From positions 184,254,071 through 184,318,070 of the forward strand of contig NC_084462.1 of NCBI RefSeq assembly GCF_027409185.1: 64,000 nucleotides of DNA. The letters run 5' to 3'. Of the stretch, positions 10,601 through 21,098 are shown one piece after another. Position 1 is the stretch's first letter. Every line of letters starts with the position of its first letter. Below the pieces are notes generated by a model. It was given only the letters and a program-made list of their open reading frames with translations. It was not told the DNA's origin and did not search any database. Both the position numbers and the translations under genes were made by a program. This DNA is from Cynocephalus volans. Lineage: Eukaryota; Chordata; Mammalia; Dermoptera; Cynocephalidae.

Positions 10601-12589
10601 ATCTGACACCTGCACCCCCTGCTGGGAGGGTGTCCCCAGACTAGGGTGAAGGACAGACGCACGACAATGCTGCTGATCCTCCCTGTCCAATCTTTGTGAC
10701 CCCACACCCGACAGCACAGCTGCTGCTCCCATCCGTCCCCCTGTGTTCCGGGAGAATCCCACAACGCAATTGTCCAGCTCTGCGACCTTCCTCGGTGGCA
10801 CCCAGCCCCTGCCAGGCCATCTCCCCAGCTCTGTTTCAACCTCTGTGTAGTCCCCAGCGCTGAGGGGCTCATGCCACCCACGAGGCAGCTCAGTGACCAC
10901 CTCCAGCCCACTGCCCCTGGGCTGCCCCTCCAGCCCTGGTCTTCCGGTTCTTGCCCCAGCTGACCTCTTTCTTCTATCATCTGCGCTTTCCCTTAGGAGC
11001 CTCACAGCACAAAGGGCTGGCGGGACCGCCTTGCTCTTGGGGACACACATGGCCCTTCTCTGGGCCTTCCTGCCACCAGGTGTGGGCTGTGAGAGGCGGC
11101 CCAGCTGCCCAGCTCTGGATCCGCATGGTGTTGGCATTGAGGCCTGGCTGCCTAGGTCTCAGGCTCTTCCCACCCAGCCCTCCGACCTCCCCTCCTTTCC
11201 CAGGGGGTCCCTGCATCATGTTCTGGGCTCTCCCTGCTTCTCTAGCTCCCCCACTAAATGTCTTCCACATGAGATCCCGACTTGACTTCCACTTTTCAGA
11301 AGACCTGAACTAACACAGGGGATTCAAGTTCAGGCCCCTACCACCCTCTCCTAAACCTTACGGCCTCCACAGTTCCCTGGTGGGGGCCCAGGCCCTCCAG
11401 GAACACTTGCTGCCATCTGTAAGGAGCCTGTAAGTTCCACCACTATATAGATGCTCCCCCTCTGAACCTCCTTTCATCTGCACAAAACCCCATGTCATGG
11501 CTAAGGAGGCTCAGAAACTTGCCCCAGGGACAAGGAGCCGGGCTGGGGTGGCCATCAGCTTGCCAGGAGCCTTCCTGGGTTCATAGGGAGAAACTGAGGG
11601 TAGGGGTGCCGAACACCATGTGCCAGCCATTCCCAATCCCACTGCTCAGTGAGCTGGAGGGCATGGGAAGACCCTCTCTACCCCCAGGGAGGCCTGCCAC
11701 CCCCATTTCCCAGACACCTCTCTGGCTGCCTTCTTCATGGGCTCTGTCCATGGAAGTCTGGCCAGCTTCTGGCAGCCTCTGGCAACAGTGGTGGCAGCAA
11801 CAGTGGGTGGTCAGGCATAGTGGTGGTGATGATGGTGGCAGGAATCCAGCTTGTGGGGACACAGCAACCATGGGCTCCTCCAGCCTTTCCAAGCCCTTCA
11901 TTACCAACTCCTCATGTTAAATTCTGCTTTTTGAGATACCTGTGGCAGTTTCTGTTTTCTGATTGAGTTGCACTGAGTCATGAGAGGGCTTTGCAGGGTG
12001 GGCAGTGTGCGAGCAGCAGAGAAAGGACTCTCAAGGGACTCCAGGGCACTGTTACAGACCTGCACGCAGGTGGGAAAGTGAGCAGAGGCCGTGACCCTCC
12101 TACCCCAACTGGCTCGGTGGCCTCAGGTGCAGTGCTGAGGACCAACTCCCCTCTCCCACCAGCTCCCACACACCCCACTCCCAGCTGTGGGAGAGCACAG
12201 GACCAAAGCCTGGCCAATCAGAGTGCTGGCTGGAGCCTGGTGAGTGGGCAGCCGTGGAGCAGAGGGGACCAGGAGCAGGGAGGCCTGGTGTGGGCCCCGG
12301 GGACTGCAGGCAGCAGGCCAGGAGCACGGCAGAGCCAGGGGAAGGAGGGACAGGAAGCCTGGCCACGGCAGCTCCCTCTCCCCAGGTCCAGGGTAGGTCC
12401 TCCTGCACGGGAGGCAGGGGGATAGGGTTCCACCGCCTGAAACGAGTGCCGCCTGATGCTGTTCACCTCGTTGAGCCTGTCACCCTGCCAGGGCTCGGAG
12501 GAAGCCAGCAGACCTGGGCGGGGCACCCTCTGTCTGAGGACCTTCCTCCCCTCCCTCTGCCCCTCCCCCAGCTCCACAGGACCATCTCA
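7626..12589. other. Intergenic DNA between NUDT14 and the orphan CpG island
   Basis: No protein-coding gene recognised. A short alternating purine-pyrimidine run (GTGTGTGTGCACGCGTGTGC and neighbours) lies at about 9040-9080. A MIR-like fossil (GAGGCTCAGAAACTTGCCCC) lies near 11505. The many moderate open frames on both strands follow GC content and lack recognisable domains. Confidence 0.5.
11430..11620 (-). repeat. MIR-type SINE fossil
   Basis: AGGCTCAGAAACTTGCCCCA matches the reverse of the MIR core, with approximate ends. Diverged and low-information. Confidence 0.4.
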
Positions 12590-13480
12590 GGAGCGCGGGC
12601 CCCGCCACCGCCCCCCTAGGGGCCGACATCCCGGCTCATCCGCGCGCCCTGCAGGCCGCAGGTGACACCCAGAAGGAGCGGGCCGAGCGGGGACCCCAGC
12701 CTCGCACCCCCAGCCCCGGGCCCGGGGCGGGTCCACCGCAGCCTCCCACCCGGGCTGGGCCGGCCTCCGCGTCTGGGCCCGGGCTCGGAGGGTTTCCTGC
12801 CCGCCCCCAGCTCAGCCCTGCAGGAAGTGGCCGCCTCCTGAACAAAGGGACCGGCGGACAATGGCCATTGAATTGGGCCGGGGCGCTCGCGCAGGGACAG
12901 GCCGCCAGGTGCCCGCGCCGATAAGACCCTGCTCCGCGGCGCCCTGCGCGGGGGCGGACGCTCGGCCCGGCCCGGCCCTCCCCGGCCTCCGCGGACGCGG
13001 CCCGGGCTCCGGGCTCCGGGCTCCGGGACCTCGGCGGCCGGGAGCGCCGGGCTCGGCTCGGCCGCGCGGGGGCGGTGCCGCGAGCCAGCCGCGGGCCAAT
13101 GGGGAGCCGGCGCGCCCTCCCCGGCCACTCGGCGACCAATCCCGGGAGCCGGCCCCGGCCCCCGCGGAGGACGCCGCGCTCGGGAGCGGGCGTGACGCGC
13201 GGTATTTCCCCGCGGAAAGCCCGGGACGTCATAGGGTCCGGGACGTCCGCGCTCTGCTGCGCCGCCTTCGCGTGGTCCTGGGTGGGACGACAGCCCGGAA
13301 GGCCGGCCCGTGGCCTTCTGAGCGGGAGGGTCCCCGGCGGCTCTCCGTGCCCGGGGGCGGCCCCGTCCTCACGCCCGCGAGGGGCTGCCCCAGGCACAGC
13401 ACCCTCCGCCGCAGGGCCGCCGGGAGGGACAGGCCACGCTCCTGCTCACCCGGACCCTGCAGGACTGTCCGGGCGGCCTC
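12590..13480. promoter_or_regulatory. Orphan CpG island with promoter-like motifs
   Basis: A CpG-dense block about 8 kb from the NUDT14 start and 12 kb from the BRF1 stop codon. It carries CCAAT boxes at 13096-13100 and 13136-13140 on the plus strand and an inverted one (ATTGG) at 12872-12876. A CRE-like GACGTCAT lies at 13225-13232, with a second GACGTCC shortly after, and several GC boxes are present. No downstream coding exon could be tied to it. It could be a promoter of a non-coding RNA, a distal enhancer or an unmethylated developmental element. Confidence 0.6.
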
Positions 13481-16400
13481 CTGCGGATGCTCCTTGGGGA
13501 TTCCTCCTCTCCCCGGGGCCCTGGGCAGCTCTGGGTGTGCAGAGGCCGGACCGTGGCAGCCAGCTCCAAGTGAAGAGTCGCCCCCCTTCCCAGGCCTGAG
13601 CCATGGAGTTGAGATCAGGAGCCAGCCCCGTGGTGGCTCTGGGGGCCCAGGTGCACCTCGTCTCCACCCTAATCTGGGAGGCTCTGTGAGTGGGGCAGGC
13701 ACAGAGCTGTAATTAGGGCAAGTGGCAGGGTGTGTGTGTCCGGGCAGGGGAAGTTGTTCCTGCGTCTTCCTGGAGGAGCCCAGCACCTGGCTGCCCAGGA
13801 TTAGAGAGTCACGGGGGAGTGGGAGGGGACAGAAGTCAGCCTAGGGCTGGGGGCTGAGGATGGGGGCAAGAACTAGAGGTTTGGGGAAACCGAGGCCGAC
13901 CTTTTCTTCCTGGGCAGGATGAGGTGGCCCAGGCTCACTTCCGGTCCTGGAAGGCCCCAGGCAGACTCCAGCCCACAGTGCTTCCTCCTGGCTTTATTCC
14001 TGCCAGCTGGCAGGCCCTTCCCTCAAGAAGCCCCTGGCCAGCTGGGAGCCGCCCCAGGACAGGGATGACACAGGTGTGCAGTCAGGACAGAGGGACGCTG
14101 GCTAACTGCAGGGACCCAGGAGAGGGGCCATGAGGTGGGGAGAGCTAGCAAGGAAGGCTTCTTGGGGGAAGTGACACTGTGTTGACTTTGCCAGAGGAGG
14201 AGGGGACACAGAAAAGGCACAGCAGGTGGAAAGAGTGGCAGGGGTACAGACCAGAGTCAGGGGACAGCCTGGTGTATGGGGGAAGGGCAAGGAGTCCAGG
14301 AAGCACAGGTGGGGACAGTAGGGGATGGAGGGCATGCCAGGCCACGGGCAGAGCCTCCCCTCAAGAAGGAGGCTCTAGTGAGGTGGCCTCAGCCATCCTG
14401 GGGACCCCAGCATTGCTTGAGGCCATGATGGTGGTAGTGGCTGTGGAGGCCAGCCCTGGCAGGGAGAGCACCCACGTGGTGACTATTTGCCAGGTCCCCT
14501 GGGGTTGGGCCACGTGGGGGTGACTGCGGTGATGGTGGTACCTGGTAGATGGTGTTGGGGGTGTGGCCCTGGGGACACAGGACCACCCTGGGTGGCAGTG
14601 GTGGTGAGCATGATCATGCTGTGGCCTTGCTGGGGGACTGGGTGGCTGTGGCCACAGTGTGGCAGGATGCTGGGGTGCAGAAAGACTGCAGTAGTGGGGG
14701 GTGCCACAGGGCTGCCCACGTGGCAAAGGTGCTTCTCAGCAGGGCTGCCCGGCCTGGGGTCATGCCATCCAAGGAGCAGGTGCCCATCTGCCCCTCTCAC
14801 ATGCCCTGAACATCCCCATCTCCTGGATACTCCTGGGCCCCTTCTGCAGCCTGGCCAGGTGGACACATACCTGCCACGCCCTCCGCCTACCTGGCCCGGG
14901 CCTGGCAGTGTCCCCGCCCAGACCGTCCTCTCCACTCTGCCCCTGATCCAAAGCCCTTTGCTGCCTGAAAGCTGCAGCCGGCCTCCTCGTACCCCACTGG
15001 GATGTCTCGCGCCACACCCTCTGCAGGTATGGCCAGGCGGGTCACTGATCACGTTTGTGTTCTGTTTTGTGAGCCCAACCAGACTGGGCCACAGACGCCT
15101 GGGCCCTCAGGAGCAGATGCCCACCCAGCACCAAGCCCCACTGCGTGGCCGCAGGAAGGAGGAGGCCCGGCGGCTTCCGACTTTCCCTTTATCAGCCCTC
15201 ACTGCTTCCTGCAGCCAGCACAGCCTGGGACCCCTCGGCGCCGGGACGCCGGGTCAGCAGTGACTCATCCAGAGCCAGGCATGGGGATGCCCCGGCCTCA
15301 CCCCGCCCCCACCTGGCTGGCAGGACCGCTCTGAGCCCCGCTCTCTGGAGGGCACGACAGCTCCCAGCTGTGCGCAGCAGGCCCCCTCGGGCAGCCTGGA
15401 CTTGCTCTGGCTCTGATAGCTCCCTCTCTTCTCTTCTGCATTCTCCACCCACCAGCGTCTTCCGCACCTTTTAGGGTCCCGCCTTCAGGAAGCCCTCGTC
15501 CCTCCCTCCCTGACCCCAGCCAGCCGAGCTGAGGCAGCCCCATCTTCCTGTCCCCCCGCATCTGGCCACGGCTGCAAGGCCCGCCAGAGCCAAGCACACA
15601 CCACCTCTGGGCCACGCACTTGCTCCCTACCCATGGGCTGGGCTGTCCCCCGCCCCATAATGAGCTTGACCCCCAAACCTCTGGGGACCTCAACCCCTCC
15701 CACTCTCAGAGGCCCTCACAGCCCTTCACCATGGGGACCTGCCTGCCTCTCCCCATCAGCCCTGCCCTCACACGCCCTCTGTCACCTGAGTCCCAGGTCA
15801 GCAGGCCCACCTGCCTCTTCTGTAAGCCTGGGACCTCTGTGCCCCATTTGGGCCTGGCCAGCTCCTCCTTCAGGTCCCAGCATGGACCCCTCCACCTCTG
15901 GGAAGCCCTCCTGGCCTAACCCCTACACAACTCCCACCCTGGGGCCTCTCGAAGGTTCTGCAGGCCCCTCCCCTCATGAATGCCCCTGCTCCATGGCCCT
16001 TCTCTCTGAGCTTTACGGACTCTCAGCAGAACCCACTCTCCACCCTCACCCCAATGCACCCCTCGCCCAATGCACCTGGGGACAAGGATGGGAACTGAAG
16101 TTAGGGAGGGGCTAGAGGAGGCCTGGGGAGGCTCCCTCGGTCTGACCACACAGGGCCCCCTCCCTGCATTAGTTAACACCCTGTGTAAGTGGCAAAAGGA
16201 CCACCATCTTAGTGCGCTCCTGCCCTCCCTCGATGCCTCCCCCTCCCTTGAGCCAGGCTCCTGCAGGTTTTGGAGCACACCCTCCTCATGACACTGAGAC
16301 ACATGCACACATGTGCACACACATGCAAAACCTGCAAGAGGGATGGCAACACAAACACATGCACTGAAGCCCTCCTCAGACTCACCCTCCCACCCCCTGC

Positions 16401-17840
16401 ATCCACCCACCATCCTGCAGCACCGCCTGATGGGCAGGACCAAGCGGCCCTTCCCCCTGCTTACAGAGTCGGGCTTAACTTCTGGGTCCACCTCCATCTG
16501 CTGGGACCTGTGGTCACCTGCAGTCAGGCCCTGCTGGACACTGCAGTTCTGCCAGTCTGACTCATGTCCTCCCATGCCAGGGATGTACCTGAAGCAGCCG
16601 TCTTGTCTCTGCTAGGCTGTTGTAGCTAGGGGCAGGGACCACGGTGGTCAGCCCCCTGAGATGTGCCGCAGCCAGGTCAGGCCAGTGTCATTTTTTTCAG
16701 GCCCTGCCAAGGCGGGCACCTGGCAGACAACATTGTTAGTCACTGTGACCTCCAAATGGGGGAATGCAATTGCTTGGTTGGGCTGGCACAAAGGTCCCTT
16801 GGCCACCAAGGAAAGGAGCATTCCCACACTGTCTGGCAGAATGGGCTCTGCCTCCAACTGGCTAGGCATGAGCAGGCCTCTGCCCCACAATGGCCTGCCC
16901 CAACCTCAGTCCAGCTAGGGCCTCATGGGCCTCTAGCATAGCAGTGGGCTGGCCCTGTGCACTTTGCACCTGTAACAGATGGTGATCTGCACCTCTGACT
17001 CTGCTCAGACCCACCCTGCCTGCAAGATGGCCTGGGCTGCAGGGTGCCTGCTCCCTCAAGGACCCTTGGAGCTGCCCCAGGAGCACCTCCCCACCCTGGT
17101 CATGGCTCTCCCTGGCCAGGGTCAGCTGGGGTGACAGTAACAGAGGCACTGCAGAATGAGTGTCAGTGATGGGTCAGCGTCAGGGTGGAGGTCAGGGTCA
17201 GGGCTGAGATCAGGGTTGGGCCCTACCAGCCTGGGGTCCCTGCCCTCAGGGGTCCCAGCCGGGTCCATTGTGTGGGGACAATGGCTTCCTGAGCTAGGTT
17301 CCTCTCCCAGCAGGAAAACCATAAAGAGCCTCCACTTTGCCACCGCCCACGGGCCCTTTGAAGGGCCTGGACGGGCCTCAGGCGCTGACTGTAGCCTTGG
17401 AGCTTGTCCCTTGGCCCCCGCCCCTTGCCAGCCTGGACCAGGCCCAGGCCTCCAGTCACGTAGTACACAGCATGGCAGGGACAGGTGCTGACCAGATATG
17501 CCCCAAACATGTTGTCAGAGCTCGGTAAGGATGCAGGTCTGGGCTCAGGAGCCCCTCCTGGAGCTCATCGTCGGGCGGAAACCTCCACCAAGGGTGCCGA
17601 TTGACCCCTCTCAGTGTTCCCAAAGGGGCCACGGTGTGTTTGCAGAGTGGCTGAGCCTTGTGAGGCAACAGCTAAGGGGCTGGGGAGGTGTTGGGCCTAG
17701 GGCAGGTGAATCTGGGCTGGGGAGGTGGGTTGGAACGCAGGACACAAGGCTGCGCAGGATAAGGGACATGCAGTTGGGCTGCCCAGGAGCTGAGCGCATC
17801 CTTCCCTCTCCCCCTCCCCGTCCCCATTCTCCCACCAAGC
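13481..17840. other. Intergenic DNA between two CpG-rich blocks
   Basis: No gene recognised. GT-rich sequence at 14400-14720 carries three CACGTG E-boxes. A short ACATGCACACATGTGC-type alternating run lies at about 16297-16327. Several GGTCA half-sites cluster at about 17170-17215. No SINE or L1 was recognised. Confidence 0.5.
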
Positions 17841-18760
17841 CCAGCTGGTCCGAGGGCGCCCCCTGTCGGCCCGGGGGCACTGAAGGGGCTGGCGGGGGAT
17901 GCAGCGATTGGGGCCAGTCCTGGGGCTCTCCAGGGTCGCAGGCGGAGGTGGGGTGGGGTGGATGTCCGTCGGGGCTCCGACTGCGAGGGCTCGGACGTCG
18001 GCTCCGCTCGATGGCTGCGCGTGGAGAGGGTGGTCGGTGACGCCGGGCAGAGGGGCCGGGACCTGCAGGCCTGGGGCGGGGCGGGGGACCCCGCAGTCCA
18101 GCTCTGCCGGCGGCGCAGGCCGAGGCCCGGGCCTGGATTCCTTTCTGCCCGTGCCCGTCTCCACCGTCTTGCCGGCCGGGGGCGTCTATCAGACCCCGAA
18201 ACAGAAGGGGTGCGGAGGAAGGCGAGAAGGCCACGCTGGCACCAGCAGGCAGGCTCCCACGACCACAGCGACGAGCCGTCAGAGACCGCGGTGCGCGATG
18301 GCCACAGAGGCGCCTGGTGGCCCACGCGCGCCCCGCCGCTCGGTGGGTGCTGAGCTGTATTACTTGGGGGGTGGGGGAGGTAGGCGACCCCCGGTGTCAG
18401 GGCCGCGTCGGCCCCGCCCCACCCCGGGTCCAGCCTCCGTCCGCCCGCCTGCCCCGCGTCGAGGTCATGCCGCGTGTGACCACCAGGGGGCGGGCGCGGG
18501 GGCGACGCACAGCCCGGGTCTTCATGGACCTGGGGCAGGGGGCGCTGAGCCGCCGGACCCCGCGCGCCTGTGGTCGTGGGCCAGCAGGATCTGCCGGCGT
18601 GGACCCCTGGGTTCCCTGTCCCCGCGGGCGGGTCCACAGTCGGCCCGAGAGTTTGAGCCCTCGGAGGGTCGAGCCCATGGTGCCAGGGGCCAGCTCAGGA
18701 TGTGGCCCAGACGCGCCCAGACGCGAGCCTGCGGAGCTCAGACCGTGCACGTGGGTCCAG
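17841..18760. promoter_or_regulatory. CpG-rich block with divergent CTCF-like motifs
   Basis: GC- and CpG-rich DNA. CCACCAGGGGGCG at 18480-18492 matches the CTCF core closely on the plus strand. GCGCCCCCTGTCGG at 17856-17869 is a good core on the minus strand. The two motifs point away from each other and bracket the block, as is often seen at insulators. No coding exon was recognised. Confidence 0.6.
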
Positions 18761-18989
18761 CCCCCAGAATCACAACAGCCCCTCTGACCTCTGCTCCAGC
18801 TGTTCCGGGAGGGGCAGTGACCACGGCCGTACCCACCCCTGCCTGAGCCCTCACAGCCTGAGGGGCCCTGGGGTCGGGGTAGAGGACAGCCTCAGACCTG
18901 CCCTGCGGTTGTCACCTCTCCCCGTCCTTGAAGGGTCCTGTGGCAGTGAGTGGGCACACTGCAGGCCCACGCAGCCCCATGCTGCCCCA

Positions 18990-19120
18990 CTCCAGCATCC
19001 CAGCCCTGCCAGGAAGGTCCCTTTAGTCTCTGCTCTGTGGCTCAGACAGGGGAGGAACTGGCACAAGGTCATACAGCACTGGTAACCAGTAGGTGGCAGA
19101 CACAGACACAAGCCCTGGCC
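18990..19120 (-). repeat. MIR-type SINE fossil
   Basis: GGAGGAACTGGCACAAGGTC followed by ATACAGC matches the reverse of the MIR core. Ends are approximate. Confidence 0.45.
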
Positions 19121-19264
19121 CATTCCCCACCCCCTCCTCTGTCATGGTGCCCTGCAAGGAAACCTGCTCCGGAAACTCTCGAGTGTTTCAACAGGCCCAC
19201 AGGCATCAGAGGGTTCAGCCACCACCTGGGTGTGGACCCGGGTCCAGTCCAGGAGTGGCTCAGG

Positions 19265-19460
19265 GCACACATGTGCACATGGCTATGAGTGCATGGGTGT
19301 GCACACACAAGCATGTGTGGTTTGCACAGATGGGCATGCACATGTGTGTGCATGTGCATGGGTGTGCATGTACGTGCATGGATGGCTGCACGCATATGAG
19401 CATTCATGCACTTCTGTGTAGGAGTGCATGTGCCTGCACATGCATGTGCGTGTGCCCGTA
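19265..19460. repeat. Degenerate TGCATG/CACATG alternating purine-pyrimidine tract
   Basis: About 200 bp of imperfect short units such as GTGCATGGGTGTGCACACAC and GTGTGTGCATGTGCATGG. Alternating purine-pyrimidine sequence of this kind can adopt Z-DNA and is prone to length change. Confidence 0.7.
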
Positions 19461-21092
19461 GGAGGCTGTGTGCAATGCCCTCTCTGGGCTGGCCCTGACT
19501 CCCGCCCAGCAGCCGTCAGCCTATGCTGGCCTACCCCTCCACTCTCCTCTGGTATGGGGGCATGCTGGCAGGAAAGTGCCCAGGAGAGCTCTGTGGTAGG
19601 ATGAACAGGCAAGACCCTCTCACGTGCTGGGCCAGACATGTGTGCTTCCTGCCCTCTGGCCTTTCTGGCCTCCCCCTGGGACCCCAGACCACACTACCCT
19701 GTGCGGTGTGTTGAGCTGGGGGAGGTAACACATGAACTCCGGCTCCAGACCTTGGCTCCACAAAGGTCCCCAACTCCAAACTAGGTAAGGACCCCTCGGG
19801 GAGGGACATGGTCCTGGAAGATCCAGGGTACACACATGTGCTCATGGGTGCACACACTCATGCAAATTCATGCCTGCCTGCTCCAAGGACAGCCATGGTT
19901 TGGCACATGGCACCACTCTAGTCACGCAGGGATCCTCAGTATTGCCAGGGAGGCGCAGGTTTCAGGGATACTGGATAGCTGGGCTCATATTTGGGGGAGC
20001 AGGCTCCCTCTCCCTCCTCCAGGATTCTCCCCCACGCACGATGGTGAGGGCTGGCAGGCAGCATGGCCTCTCCTCAGGAGTGAGTCTGCTGTCCCCAGCC
20101 AGGCCCTGCAGTCACTGGTGTCGAAGAGTGAGTCTAGCTAGGACCCTCGGCCCATCTCCCCAACAAGGGGAGGCTGTCAGGACAGGTGCCAAGTGCTCCC
20201 GTGGTCACTTGAGCTCCTGTGCTTCTTGGGCTTCACCTGGGATACTAGGGTAGTGCTGGTGCCCACCTCAAGGAGAGATGAGGAGCTGAGATCACCCAGC
20301 GCTTGGTGCTCCTTTAGAAAGGGGCAAGCAAGGAACCAGGCACCAGCATCCACTGAAGGCTGGAGCCCAGGGTGCCGAGCGCCCCTTGGCTGGCACGCCC
20401 CCTAGCATAGCAGCAGAGGGAGAGTGGGCGGGAAGGACAGGGACTGTGGGAGGTAAAGATGGGGGTGCCCCTAGCAGAGAGATCACATGGCCACTGCCAG
20501 ATGCAACCCCAGCCTAGGATGGATCACTGCTGCCACACCTGGGGACAGCCCACACACTCTCAGAGAACCTCCTGCATCCCTGACCCTCAAATGTTGCAGT
20601 GGAAGCTTCCCAGGGCCCAGCTCTTCTCACCGTGGAGCATGCGGGTGCCTTGACCTTGCATCCCCCTCTCCAGGAGGCCTCCTAGAGCCCTTGGAGTGCC
20701 CACTGCTTCTCCCCAACCCAGCAGAGCCCCAGATGCAGGGTGGGGAGTGGGCAGGCTGTTCAGATGTTCCATCCCTGAGGCCGCAGAGACACCTCCGTGC
20801 CTGGGAGACCCCAGGAGGGGCTTGTGGTTTGCAGGATGCTCAGGTTCTGCAGTCCAGAGCCTGCCTGCTGGGGGATGTTCCCCAAGACATGGGAGCCACA
20901 GGAAAGAAGGCTGGCCCTGGGCTGGAAGCTGGAGGACTTGGCTTTAGGGACGATGTCCAGACAGCCTCTGAGACATATTGCCAGCGCTGGGGGCTGCTGC
21001 TCCCACAAACTCCTGCCCCAAGGCCCCGCCCCTGAAGGGCCCCAGCTTGCCCCTCTCAGCCTCTCTCCACAGACCCCGGGCCCAAACCAAAC

Positions 21093-21098
21093 ATTTTA
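21093..21098 (-). terminator. Candidate polyadenylation signal for BRF1 (ATTAAA)
   Basis: On the minus strand ATTAAA is followed by TG-rich sequence (ATGTTTGGTTTGGG), a plausible downstream element. It would give a 3'UTR of about 4 kb, longer than I recall for human BRF1. An unrecognised nearer signal is possible. Confidence 0.25.

Larger units (their letters stand above)
18761..21080. other. Intergenic DNA before the BRF1 3' end
   Basis: No gene recognised. A MIR fossil (about 18990-19120) and a long TGCATG/CACATG-rich alternating tract (19265-19460) are the only repeats I can name. Open frames here have no domain features. Confidence 0.5.

Noticed and set aside
12636-13397. Long frames on both strands in the 12.6-13.7 kb CpG island
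   Set aside because: Composition-driven Ala/Arg/Gly/Pro sequence without domains, splice-supported continuation or recognisable homology.
17156-17230. Nuclear receptor response element cluster (GGTCA repeats)
   Set aside because: The TCAGGG/GGTCA units form a short imperfect repeat; spacing is irregular and nothing else supports a receptor site.
17672-18846. Long frames on both strands over the CTCF-like block
   Set aside because: Stop-poor because of high GC; residues are low complexity on every frame, and no family is recognised.
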